Assembly: GCA_947371415.1 (NCBI GenBank)
Contig: CANBPJ010000051.1
Coordinates: 1-11,190 of the forward strand
DNA from: Burkholderiaceae bacterium
Lineage (GTDB): Bacteria; Pseudomonadota; Gammaproteobacteria; Burkholderiales; Burkholderiaceae
Direction: 5' to 3'
DNA: 11,190 nt
Position 1 is the first letter of the stretch. The number at the start of each line of letters is the position of its first letter. The notes under the pieces were generated by a model. The model saw only the letters and a list, made by a program, of their open reading frames with translations. It did not search any database and was not told the DNA's origin. Both the position numbers and the translations under genes were made by a program. Below are positions 1-7,636 of the stretch, piece by piece.

Positions 1-430
1 CGGCGGCATTCGCTTTAGTTTCTGCGGGGGTCGCTGCCTTTGGAGGCTCCGTCTTTTTAGGCTTCTCTTTTTCCTTCTCCTTGGGTGGAGTTGGCTTAGT
101 GGGAGTAACTGGCTTTGGCGCTTCTTTCACTACTTCTTTTTTGGGAGGCTCTTTCTCAAGCTTCTTTTTCTTAATCGCGATGTCAGCCGCTTCTTCTTTC
201 ATTTCTGTTTTGAGCTCTGGCACGACAGGCGTTTCCACTTGCTGACTGGCATCCCACAGCTCAACTTCAACACCAGCAGGGGTGGAATTATTCCAGCTAA
301 TGCCAATCATCAGAAAGGCAAGTAAACCTAAATGCGCAGCAAGCGAGAAACTAAAAGCACGCTTGGTGCTTTCTTCTTTAGTGAGGCGACCTCGAGAAAA
401 GGACGAATGAAAAGTTTGCGCGCTATTCAT
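1..430 (-). CDS. tolA: TolA, N-terminal part (cut by window edge)
   Basis: TolA is the inner-membrane-anchored periplasmic rod of the Tol-Pal system; it links the TolQR proton channel to TolB/Pal at the outer membrane and helps constrict the outer membrane at division. The visible 143 codons start at ATG 428-430. They show a short basic cytoplasmic tail (residues 1-24), one membrane segment (about 25-45, rich in A, L, F and G), then a long Lys/Glu/Pro-rich stretch (about 70-143, with KKKK, PPKK and a KE-repeat) typical of the extended TolA domain II. The C-terminal domain III lies outside the window. The gene is read 19 bases after tolR, so it belongs to the tolQRA operon. No convincing Shine-Dalgarno precedes the ATG. 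Assignment rests on topology, composition and position after tolR, because the repeat domain itself is poorly conserved. Confidence 0.88.
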   Translation of the reverse strand, partial: MNSAQTFHSSFSRGRLTKEESTKRAFSFSLAAHLGLLAFLMIGISWNNSTPAGVEVELWDASQQVETPVVPELKTEMKEEAADIAIKKKKLEKEPPKKEVVKEAPKPVTPTKPTPPKEKEKEKPKKTEPPKAATPAETKANAA

Positions 431-449
431 GAATGAAGGACCAAGAGTC

Positions 450-869
450 TTACTGACTCTTTACGGCAAGGCCGACACGCTTTACACCGTTTTCTTTTAA
501 CTTGGACATCACTTCCATCACGACTTCATACTTAATGGATTTATCCGCGGCAAGAACAACGGGTTGCTCAGCCGATTTTTCCGCTTGCGATCTTGCAAAT
601 GCGCCGAGCTCAAATTTATTGAGTGTTTGCACAGGATCGCCATCTTTGCGAACGATGACATTCTCATTAGCATCAATCGTCAAAAACACAGGCGGCAGGG
701 ATTGCACTTTTGCACCGCCGACAGTTGGCAAATTAACGACGCCGGGATTAACCATGGGCGCGGTCACCATGAAGATGACTAGCAAGACCAGCATTACGTC
801 GATGTAAGGCACTACATTGATGTCAGCCATTGCCCGACGCTTGGAGGACTTTCTAAGAGATCCGGCCAT
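450..869 (-). CDS. tolR: TolR, proton-channel subunit of Tol-Pal
   Basis: TolR is the single-span partner of TolQ; the pair uses the proton gradient to energise TolA. The 139-residue product matches the family length (about 140). A basic N-terminus (RKSSKRR) is followed by the signature MADINVVPYIDVMLVLLVIF, with the proton-relay aspartate at D24 inside the membrane segment (about 18-38). A periplasmic domain follows, ending in LKENGVKRVGLAVK as expected for ExbD/TolR. The start ATG (867-869) lies 2 bases beyond the tolQ stop, so translation is probably coupled. The TolR call over its paralogue ExbD rests on the neighbouring tolQ and tolA; a separate exbBD pair lies at 7190-8283. Confidence 0.95.
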   Translation of the reverse strand: MAGSLRKSSKRRAMADINVVPYIDVMLVLLVIFMVTAPMVNPGVVNLPTVGGAKVQSLPPVFLTIDANENVIVRKDGDPVQTLNKFELGAFARSQAEKSAEQPVVLAADKSIKYEVVMEVMSKLKENGVKRVGLAVKSQ

Positions 870-871
870 GC

Positions 872-1528
872 TTATTTGCCTGATGCTTGACGTTGCAAGA
901 TATTGGTGAACTCTTCAATAAAGGTTTCAAAGCGAATCGCCAGGCGATCAACATCAGTGGCAGCACGGTTATAGGCAACCACTGCTGGAATGGCGGCAAA
1001 CAGGCCGATAGCTGTGGCGATCAAGGCCTCAGCAATACCAGGGGCAACGGCAGACAGGGTGGCATTCTGGACATTGGCTAAGCCGCGGAAGGAGTGCATG
1101 ATGCCCCAAACGGTTCCGAAAAGGCCAATGTAAGGAGATACGGAGCCAACCGATGCCAAGAATGGCAAATTCGCTTCTAGCATGTCCATCTCACGCTGGT
1201 AGGTGGCCTTCATCGCGCGACGGGCGGCATCAATTTCACGAACTTTCATGAACTCTTGCATACCCGCTTCAAAGATATGCTCTAAAACCGCATCACTACG
1301 CGTATTACGCTGAGCTGCCTCTAAAAGGGTGTTGAGATCCCCGCCCGACCAAAAGTCCCGCTCAAAACGCTCGGTATCGCGTCTAACACCCCTCAGAATG
1401 GCTGTTTTCTTAAAAATGATGGTCCAAGAAGCTACCGACATGCCCATTAATAACAACATTACTAACTGGACTAATAGGCTGGCATTCAGGACTAGGGAGA
1501 GGAATGAGAGGTCTTGTGTGGGGTTCAT
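872..1528 (-). CDS. tolQ: TolQ, proton-channel subunit of Tol-Pal
   Basis: TolQ is a MotA/TolQ/ExbB-family inner-membrane protein that forms the proton channel around TolR. The 218-residue product has three predicted membrane segments, at about 14-38, 125-146 and 168-188, separated by a large cytoplasmic loop with a coiled, charged helix. The conserved pore motifs are present: SPYIGLFGTVWGIM with T139, and EALIATAIGLFAAIPAV with T172, matching the pore threonines known for the family. FWSGGDL in the loop is typical of TolQ. It is the first gene of tolQRA, read divergently from glyA across 66 bases. The ATG (1526-1528) gives the expected N-terminus, but the bases upstream are C-rich and lack a Shine-Dalgarno sequence, so initiation may be weak or unusual. 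Confidence 0.95.
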   Translation of the reverse strand: MNPTQDLSFLSLVLNASLLVQLVMLLLMGMSVASWTIIFKKTAILRGVRRDTERFERDFWSGGDLNTLLEAAQRNTRSDAVLEHIFEAGMQEFMKVREIDAARRAMKATYQREMDMLEANLPFLASVGSVSPYIGLFGTVWGIMHSFRGLANVQNATLSAVAPGIAEALIATAIGLFAAIPAVVAYNRAATDVDRLAIRFETFIEEFTNILQRQASGK

Positions 1529-1594
1529 GGGGGATTTTGTATGATGTAGGTTGTGATTTTACTTAAGCAATCCAACTTCATCAGGATTATTACC
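1529..1594. promoter_or_regulatory. Divergent tolQ/glyA intergenic region
   Basis: These 66 bases must hold the start signals for two divergent core transcripts, tolQ (minus) and glyA (plus). The only clear element is AGGA at 1583-1586, 8 bases before the glyA ATG. I could not place a good -35/-10 pair for either direction; promoters may lie inside the opposite gene. Confidence 0.4.
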
Positions 1595-2839
1595 ATGTTT
1601 GACCGTCAAAACACCTTAGCCAAAACCGACCCAGAATTGTGGGCAGCGATTCAGAATGAGAATCAGCGTCAAGAAGACCATATTGAACTCATTGCTTCCG
1701 AGAACTACACCTCCCCAGCAGTCATGCAGGCGCAAGGCTCTCAATTAACCAATAAGTACGCTGAAGGCTATCCAGGTAAGCGTTATTACGGTGGCTGTGA
1801 GTTTGTGGACGTAGCTGAGCAGCTGGCGCTTGATCGCGTGAAGGCCTTGTTTGGTGCTGAGGCGGCGAACGTGCAGCCCCATTGCGGCGCGTCTGCTAAC
1901 CAAGCAGTCTTCTTGGCTTTCTTAAAGCCGGGCGATACCTTTATGGGCATGAGCTTGGCTGAAGGCGGTCACTTGACCCATGGCATGGCTTTAAACATGA
2001 GCGGCAAGTGGTTTAACCCAATCGCTTATGGCTTAGATAAGAACGAAGAGATTGATTATGAGCAAATGGAGCGTTTGGCTCGTGAGCACAAGCCGAAGTT
2101 GATTATTGCTGGCGCCTCTGCTTATTCCAGAAAGATTGATTTCGAGCGCATCGGTAAATTGGCCAAAGAAGTGGGCGCGATTTTCATGGTGGATATGGCT
2201 CACTATGCAGGCTTAGTAGCTGCTGGCGTATACCCAAATCCAGTGCCCCATGCTGACATCGTTACCTCAACCACTCACAAGAGCTTGCGTGGCCCCCGTG
2301 GCGGCATCATCTTGATGAAGGCTGAGCATGAGAAGGCGATTAATTCTGCGGTATTCCCAGGCTTACAAGGCGGTCCTTTGATGCATGTGATCGCTGGTAA
2401 AGCAGCAGCATTTAAAGAAGCTCAAGAGCCTGGCTTTATTGATTACCAAAAACAAGTGGTTGCTAATGCCAAAGCTTTGGCCGAGACACTCATTGCTCGT
2501 GGCCTGCGAATTGTTTCTGGTGGTACAGACTCTCACGTGATGTTAGTGGACCTACGCGCCAAGAAGATGACTGGTAAAGAAGCTGAACGCGTGTTGGGCG
2601 AAGCGCACATTACTTGCAATAAGAACGGTATCCCGAACGATCCAGAAAAACCGATGGTAACTAGCGGTATTCGCTTGGGTTCACCAGCAATGACGACTCG
2701 TGGGTTCAAAGAGGCAGAAGCACGTCAGGTGGGTAATTTCATTGCGGATGTTTTGGACAATCCAAATGATGCTGACAATATTGCCAAGGTTCGCGCTCAA
2801 GTATCCGAGTTAACTAAGCGTTTCCCAGTTTACGGTTAA
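1595..2839 (+). CDS. glyA: Serine hydroxymethyltransferase
   Basis: GlyA is the cytoplasmic PLP enzyme that interconverts serine plus tetrahydrofolate with glycine plus 5,10-methylene-tetrahydrofolate, the main source of one-carbon units. From the ATG at 1595 the product has 414 residues, close to the 417 of E. coli. Key residues fall at E. coli positions: E57 in [15 protein letters not shown]126 in [11 protein letters not shown]200 and H203 in VDMAHYAGL, and the PLP-binding K229 in [14 protein letters not shown]. The open frame reaches back to a GTG at 1553, but that adds 14 residues absent from the family, and only the 1595 ATG has a Shine-Dalgarno (AGGA, 8 bases upstream). nrdR follows 41 bases downstream on the same strand, so the two are probably cotranscribed. 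The gene appears intact. Confidence 0.98.
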   Translation: MFDRQNTLAKTDPELWAAIQNENQRQEDHIELIASENYTSPAVMQAQGSQLTNKYAEGYPGKRYYGGCEFVDVAEQLALDRVKALFGAEAANVQPHCGASANQAVFLAFLKPGDTFMGMSLAEGGHLTHGMALNMSGKWFNPIAYGLDKNEEIDYEQMERLAREHKPKLIIAGASAYSRKIDFERIGKLAKEVGAIFMVDMAHYAGLVAAGVYPNPVPHADIVTSTTHKSLRGPRGGIILMKAEHEKAINSAVFPGLQGGPLMHVIAGKAAAFKEAQEPGFIDYQKQVVANAKALAETLIARGLRIVSGGTDSHVMLVDLRAKKMTGKEAERVLGEAHITCNKNGIPNDPEKPMVTSGIRLGSPAMTTRGFKEAEARQVGNFIADVLDNPNDADNIAKVRAQVSELTKRFPVYG

Positions 2840-2880
2840 GCGTTAAAACGACCCTAACTCAGAGCTAAAGAAAGTATTCA

Positions 2881-3327
2881 TTGCGCTGCCCCTTTTGCCA
2901 TAACGACGATACCCAGGTACTGGATACCAGGGTATCGGACGAGGGCGATACCATTCGTCGCCGTCGCCGTTGTGCAAAGTGTGACAAACGATTTACTACC
3001 TATGAACGGGTAGAGCTGGTGTTACCAGCAATTGTGAAGAAAAACGGCAGTCGCGTTGATTACAGTCACGACAAGTTAGCCAGTTCAATCAAACTCGCCT
3101 TACGCAAGCGCCCAGTATCTTCTGACTCTGTAGATGAATCCATCGCTCGTATTGAAGAAAAACTTCTGAGTCTTGGTGAAAAAGAAATTCCTAGTGAGCG
3201 CGTAGGTGAGCTCGTGATGCGTGAACTCAAGCGCTTGGATAAAGTGGCTTACATTCGATTTGCTTCAGTCTATCGAAGCTTTGCCGATATTGAATCTTTT
3301 GAGAGTGCACTCAAAGAGCTAAAGTAG
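2881..3327 (+). CDS. nrdR: Transcriptional repressor NrdR
   Basis: NrdR is a zinc- and nucleotide-binding repressor that senses ATP/dATP and represses ribonucleotide reductase operons. The 148-residue product (149 in E. coli) begins with the family signature MRCPFC. The zinc ribbon ligands are C3, C6, C31 and C34, with the basic DNA-contact patch TIRRRRRC between them. An ATP-cone domain covers about 49-139 ([19 protein letters not shown] through [13 protein letters not shown]). The start is TTG at 2881; it is chosen because the protein family starts exactly at this Met and no in-frame ATG fits. The upstream bases hold only an A/G-rich stretch (about 2866-2874), a weak ribosome site. Together with the TTG start and a hairpin at 2907-2937, this suggests low, possibly controlled translation. 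It follows glyA, a common pairing in proteobacteria. Confidence 0.97.
   Translation: MRCPFCHNDDTQVLDTRVSDEGDTIRRRRRCAKCDKRFTTYERVELVLPAIVKKNGSRVDYSHDKLASSIKLALRKRPVSSDSVDESIARIEEKLLSLGEKEIPSERVGELVMRELKRLDKVAYIRFASVYRSFADIESFESALKELK
2907..2937 (+). repeat. Inverted repeat (hairpin) within the 5' end of nrdR
   Basis: CGATACCC at 2907-2914 pairs perfectly with GGGTATCG at 2930-2937. Inside these arms, after an A/A mismatch, GGTA (2916-2919) pairs with TACC (2925-2928) around the 5-base loop CTGGA. That gives 12 paired bases. A third copy, CGATACC at 2946-2952, could compete for GGTATCG at 2931-2937. The repeat arises partly from three Asp-Thr pairs, each coded GATACC. Its role is unknown. Confidence 0.55.
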
Positions 3328-3335
3328 GCAAAGTC

Positions 3336-3361
3336 AAAAAAAGCTCTTGAATCAGCGCTTT
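3336..3361 (-). terminator. Probable Rho-independent terminator of the dehydratase gene
   Basis: On the minus strand AAAGCGCT and AGAGCTTT pair (7 of 8, one G/A mismatch) around the loop GATTCA and run into a T tract (A7 at 3336-3342 on the plus strand). The hairpin overlaps the stop codon of the minus-strand gene. It lies between convergent genes, where a terminator is expected. On the plus strand the same region gives AAGAGCT (3314-3320) and AGCTCTT (3342-3348), a longer-looped alternative reaching into nrdR, but without a T run after it. Confidence 0.5.
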
Positions 3362-4328
3362 AGTGCTGGAATCTCTTTTCTTGATCAGCGCACATCATTT
3401 GGATTACGCCATCAATATCGGTTGGCTTTTTCCAGCCAAGAGTTTTGATTGCTCTTTCAGGATTGCCCACGCTAGAAACGATTTCATTAGGGCGGAAGAA
3501 GCTAGGTTCGATTTCAACATACTTCTGCCAATCTAAATCAAAGTACTCAAAAGATTTGGCAACAAAATATTTAAGAGATTCTTTTCTGCCAGTTGCAATG
3601 ACGAAATCATCTGGTTGATCGAGTTGCATCATGAGCCACATCGCTTCTACATACTCTGGAGCCCAGCCCCAGTCACGTGAAATGTCTAAATTACCAAGTT
3701 GCAATTTATTTAACTTCCCCGCCTTGATCTTAGCTGCGCCAGCAATAATTTTTTGAGTGACAAAGCGCTCGGGACGTAATGGGGATTCATGGTTAAACAG
3801 AATGCCAGTGCAGGCATATAAACCATAAGATTCGCGATAGCTATTGATTAACCATTTGGCAGTAGATTTAGCTACCGCATAAGGGCTACGTGGAGCAAAT
3901 GGCGTTTGTTCGTTAGCAGGAGTATCGCCAGTATCGCCAAAACATTCGCTTGAGCCTGCGTTATAAAAACGTACTGGTTTATTGAGGAGGCGAATGACTT
4001 CCAGAATATTCAAGGTCCCAATCGCAATACTCTCAATTGCTTCTACTGGCTGGTCAAAAGACAGGCCAACAGAGGTTTGGCCGGCCAGGTTGTAGATCTC
4101 ATCAGGACTAAAAACTTGTATTGCATTGAAAACACTGCGAAAGTCATTGATGGAGACTGAGATTAGTTTCACTTTATCGCGAATACCCAGTGCATTGAGA
4201 TTGCCAAATGAAGAAGCCATCACATCACGCGATGACCCTGTGACTTCATAACCTTTCGCTAACAAGTGTTTAGCGAGGTAAGCACCATCTTGACCTGTGA
4301 TGCCAATAATTAATGCTTTTTTAGACAC
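3360..4328 (-). CDS. GDP-mannose 4,6-dehydratase-like SDR epimerase/dehydratase
   Basis: This is an extended short-chain dehydrogenase/reductase resembling Gmd, which converts GDP-mannose to GDP-4-keto-6-deoxymannose for deoxysugars in surface glycans. The nucleotide-binding motif GITGQDGAYLAK lies at the N-terminus. The catalytic set reads GSSECFG (Ser-Ser-Glu in place of Thr-Ser-Glu) and YAVAK (YxxxK). Gmd hallmarks GILFNHESPLRPERFVT, LGNLDISRDWGWAPEYVEAMW and FFRPNE are present. The GTG at 4326-4328 gives 322 residues, the size of the short Gmd forms, and starts just before the fold (SKKALIIGITG). An upstream GTG (4386-4388) or ATG (4368-4370) would add residues overlapping adk and lying outside the fold. 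The gap to adk is 4 bases, so translation is probably coupled. The cofactor loop reads GSSRDVMASS and not the usual RRSS, so substrate or cofactor may differ. No partner reductase is in the window. Confidence 0.75.
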   Translation of the reverse strand: MSKKALIIGITGQDGAYLAKHLLAKGYEVTGSSRDVMASSFGNLNALGIRDKVKLISVSINDFRSVFNAIQVFSPDEIYNLAGQTSVGLSFDQPVEAIESIAIGTLNILEVIRLLNKPVRFYNAGSSECFGDTGDTPANEQTPFAPRSPYAVAKSTAKWLINSYRESYGLYACTGILFNHESPLRPERFVTQKIIAGAAKIKAGKLNKLQLGNLDISRDWGWAPEYVEAMWLMMQLDQPDDFVIATGRKESLKYFVAKSFEYFDLDWQKYVEIEPSFFRPNEIVSSVGNPERAIKTLGWKKPTDIDGVIQMMCADQEKRFQH

Positions 4329-4332
4329 TGAT

Positions 4333-5043
<711 letters not shown>

Positions 5044-5102
5044 TCATTTGTAACTAATTCCTAGGATTATCCCCGAGAACCTTTCAGGGTTAGGATTCCG
5101 GC

Positions 5103-5858
5103 TTATCTGGCTAGGATCTGGCGGACTCGCTCAAGGTCTTCGGCCGTGTCTACGCCTGCTGGTGGGGCTTCGCTGGCGGTGTGGACGGCAATGCGGTAGC
5201 CATTCCAGAGGGCTCTGAGCTGCTCAAGTGCCTCCGCCTGCTCTGGTGGGGCTGGATCAAGGCGGGCGTAGGCCTGCAGAAAATCGGCTCTGTAGGCATA
5301 AATGCCTAGGTGGCGTAAGTGCGTCACATCCTGAGCTGACTCTGGGTCGCGCACAAAGGGAATGCTCGCTCGTGAGAAATACAAGGCTTCACCTGCTTTA
5401 TTGAGAACCACCTTAACTACATTGGGGTTGGTAATTTCTGAGGTATCTGTGATTGGCACTGCAACCGTCGAGATGGCACAAGCAGTGTTGTCTGCCAATG
5501 TTTGAGCAACTTGATTAATCAATTCCGGGGGAATGAGAGGCTCATCCCCTTGAACATTAACGATTAAGGTATCAGCGGAAAGTTTTAACAGTTGAGCTAC
5601 TTCTGCAATGCGGTCAGTGCCAGTAGGATGGTCTGGGCTGGTTAGTAGGCACTCGATACGATGCTCATCACATGCCGCTTGAATTTCTGGTGAGTCAGTG
5701 GCAACCACCACACTGTGTGCCAAAGACTGTTGGGCACGCTCAGCCACTCGAATCACCATGGGCTTGCCACCAATATCCGCAAGGGGTTTACGAGGCAAGC
5801 GAGTCGATCCAAGCCTTGCCGGAATAACTACTAAAAATTCTGGAGGCATATTACTCAT
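5103..5858 (-). CDS. kdsB: 3-deoxy-manno-octulosonate cytidylyltransferase (CMP-Kdo synthetase)
   Basis: KdsB joins CTP and Kdo to give CMP-Kdo, the donor used to add Kdo to lipid IVA in LPS synthesis. The product shows the family motifs in order: [17 protein letters not shown] (nucleotide binding), [48 protein letters not shown] and the C-terminal [11 protein letters not shown]. From the ATG at 5856-5858 it has 251 residues (E. coli 248). That ATG overlaps the last 8 bases of the Trm112-family gene, giving ATGAGTAA, which suggests coupled translation. An in-frame ATG at 5880-5882 would add eight non-conserved residues, and one at 5847-5849 would give 248; neither has a better ribosome site. 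Together with lpxK upstream it covers two linked steps of lipid A-Kdo formation. Confidence 0.96.
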   Translation of the reverse strand: MSNMPPEFLVVIPARLGSTRLPRKPLADIGGKPMVIRVAERAQQSLAHSVVVATDSPEIQAACDEHRIECLLTSPDHPTGTDRIAEVAQLLKLSADTLIVNVQGDEPLIPPELINQVAQTLADNTACAISTVAVPITDTSEITNPNVVKVVLNKAGEALYFSRASIPFVRDPESAQDVTHLRHLGIYAYRADFLQAYARLDPAPPEQAEALEQLRALWNGYRIAVHTASEAPPAGVDTAEDLERVRQILAR

Positions 5859-6024
5859 CGGCCGAGAGGCTTCGGGCCTCATCGACCAGCATCACGGGAA
5901 TGTCATTACGAATCGGGTAAGCCAGGCGATCTGCTTTGCAAATGAGCTCATGATTTTCAGCATCTAAATGCAAAGTACTTTTGCATAAAGGGCAAACCAA
6001 AATCTCTAGTAGGCGCTTATCCAT
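5851..6024 (-). CDS. Trm112/YcaR-family small protein
   Basis: This 57-residue protein is short and easily missed. It reads [16 protein letters not shown] at the start, with a [11 protein letters not shown] core and a [10 protein letters not shown] tail, closely resembling E. coli YcaR. Cysteines lie at 11, 14 and 29, the same pattern I recall for YcaR, in a reduced zinc-ribbon-like fold. Trm112 proteins activate methyltransferases in eukaryotes and archaea; the role of the bacterial form next to lpxK and kdsB is not settled. The ATG at 6022-6024 has a GAAGAG ribosome site about 6 bases upstream and lies 19 bases after the lpxK stop. The 3' end overlaps the kdsB start by 8 bases. The order lpxK, this gene, kdsB is conserved in many proteobacteria, which supports both the gene and its start. 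Confidence 0.92.
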   Translation of the reverse strand: MDKRLLEILVCPLCKSTLHLDAENHELICKADRLAYPIRNDIPVMLVDEARSLSADE

Positions 6025-6043
6025 GTTTGCTCTTCATTATCTT

Positions 6044-7135
6044 TTATAAAGTGTATTGATTGGGATCGGGTCTTTGCAAAATCGACCGTAACCATTCTGC
6101 TAATCCATTGGGGATTTCTAAACTCATTGGAACTACCCAAATACGTTCATCGTTCATTAAGGCGCATTTTACGGCATCCTTCTCAGTGATCAGAATGCAT
6201 TCTGCATGGATTTTGGCAAAAAATGCTGAAGTAAAAGTGCTGTGATCGGGCAGTCAAATGGTTTTGGCAGCCACTCCCTGTTTGAGCAAGTCATCAAAAA
6301 AGCGCTGTGGATTGCCAATCGCCGCCACAGCCATCATTTTGTTTGGCAGATAAGTGTCGGCAATGCTTGCTAGCGATTGCTTGTTATCTGGATTAATCAG
6401 CTGATAAGGTGTGCCCAGTTGACCGGCCAAAGTGAAAGCGCGGCGCCCTAGAAAGTACTCATCGATATGGCTGGCAGATGCATTCATGCCAGTCATGAGG
6501 GTTGCATCACGCTCGCGAGTCGCAGCCTCACGTAAAGGGCCTGCTGGCAGTAAGAAACCATTCCCTTCGCCGCGTTGATCGCGCACTACCAATTCAATAT
6601 CACGACCGCCTTCTCTAGCCGGCCAGCGTGCTAAGGCTCGATGCTGCAAACCATCGTCACTAATAATGACATTGACTGAAGGATTTGCTTTCAGTAGTGA
6701 GGCAATGCTTTGTACCCGTTTGGGATGAACCCAGATTGGAAATTGATCCTGCGTGCGTTTAGCAATCAATACGGGTTCATCACCTACATCTGCGGGATTG
6801 GAATCGCTCCGCACTGGAATCGGTGATGTTGGGGCAATTGCGCCATAGCCCCTACTAATGATTCCCGGCTTCCATCCCATACTCGCAAGACGCTCTGCTA
6901 ATGCAATGACGATCGGTGTTTTACCAGTCCCACCAACGCGAATATTGCCCACAATAATGATGGGGACCGCTTGAGCCTTCTGTTTTCTGAAATCCAAATC
7001 ATGTATCAGGTCTAGAGCGCGATTAATTAATCCGTAGAGCCAGGATAAGGGCCACAGCACTAGGCTGGTTGGTCCGCATCTCTCCCAAAACTTGGGGGCT
7101 TTATTAAAGAAAGAGGATTTCTTAGGGGATGACAT
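6044..7135 (-). pseudogene. lpxK: Tetraacyldisaccharide 4'-kinase LpxK, interrupted by an in-frame TGA
   Basis: LpxK is the inner-membrane-associated kinase that phosphorylates the 4' position of the lipid A disaccharide to make lipid IVA. Residues 1-293 show an N-terminal hydrophobic segment (about 23-38), the P-loop VGGTGKT (67-73), SRGYG (94-98), DDGLQH (160-165), LPAGPLRE (196-203) and IGNPQRFF (273-280). Codon 294 is TGA (6254-6256). Without any frame change the next 69 codons stay open to TAA at 6044-6046. They carry LPDHSTF and ITEKDAVKC, the expected C-terminal LpxK motifs. A truncated product would lack this DH motif, which probably includes the catalytic His of the family, so it should be inactive. 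A WPAREGG insertion sits near 171-177. Read-through, sequence error and real nonsense mutation all fit. The ATG at 7133-7135 has only a weak ribosome site. Confidence 0.9.
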
Positions 7136-7189
7136 TTCGGATGTTTTAATCAGCTCAAATTGGCTTGTATACCGGATCTCGTACTAGAT

Positions 7190-7636
7190 CTATTTCTTGG
7201 TAGTTTGACTGCTAAATACAATATTGGATAGATCAGCATCGCGCGCAGCCTCTAGGGCGCTCATGACGGCTTGATGCGGCGCTCTGGCATCGGCATCAAT
7301 ATTCACTTGAACTGCATTGTCTTTATTGAGCGCGCTAAGACTGTTGCTGAGCTGACTACGATCAGTCACTTTGCCATTAATTGCAAAGCGCCCATCACGG
7401 CTCACCGCAATATGTATTTGCTTTACTTCGGTTTGACTTGCTGCGCCATTGGCAGAAGGGAGGGTAATGGCTAACTCTTGATAACGCGTGAAGGTGGTCG
7501 AGATCATGAGGAAAATCAACACGACCAACAACACATCAATAAAGGGAATGAGATTAATCTCTGGCTCAACTGAAGTGGACTTCACTCCAAGAGAGAACCG
7601 CCCTGGTTGATGAAGGCTGTTATCTAGCCAGCTCAT
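7190..7636 (-). CDS. exbD: ExbD/TolR-family biopolymer transport protein
   Basis: ExbD is the single-span periplasmic partner of ExbB; together they turn proton flow into work, classically for TonB-dependent uptake. The 148-residue product has a short cytoplasmic head, then EPEINLIPFIDVLLVVLIFL with the membrane proton-relay aspartate at D34, and a periplasmic domain typical of ExbD (IHIAVSRDGRFAINGK, then VNIDADARAPHQAVMSALEAARDADL). The start ATG (7634-7636) overlaps the exbB stop by 4 bases (ATGA), a classic coupled arrangement. lpxK follows 54 bases downstream. No tonB is in the window; ExbBD pairs placed next to lpxK occur widely in beta- and gammaproteobacteria, so this one may serve the envelope rather than iron uptake. 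That role is an inference. Confidence 0.93.
   Translation of the reverse strand: MSWLDNSLHQPGRFSLGVKSTSVEPEINLIPFIDVLLVVLIFLMISTTFTRYQELAITLPSANGAASQTEVKQIHIAVSRDGRFAINGKVTDRSQLSNSLSALNKDNAVQVNIDADARAPHQAVMSALEAARDADLSNIVFSSQTTKK

Noticed and set aside
502..807. Plus-strand open frames opposite tolR, tolQ, exbD, exbB and kdsB
   Set aside because: All lie antisense to well-conserved core genes and their translations show no domain or start signal.
1553..1594. GTG start giving glyA 14 extra residues
   Set aside because: The extension is not part of the SHMT family and has no ribosome site; the ATG at 1595 has AGGA at the right distance and puts the catalytic residues at the E. coli numbers.
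6060..6245. Plus-strand open frame opposite the 3' end of lpxK
   Set aside because: It is antisense to the conserved C-terminal LpxK codons and has no ribosome site or recognisable domain.
6044..6253. Frameshift as the cause of the shortened lpxK
   Set aside because: Codon-by-codon reading shows the conserved C-terminus is in the same frame as the N-terminus; only the TGA interrupts it.
6254..6256. Selenocysteine at the lpxK TGA
   Set aside because: LpxK is not a known selenoprotein and no cysteine is expected at this position; I did not see a convincing SECIS-like hairpin directly after it.
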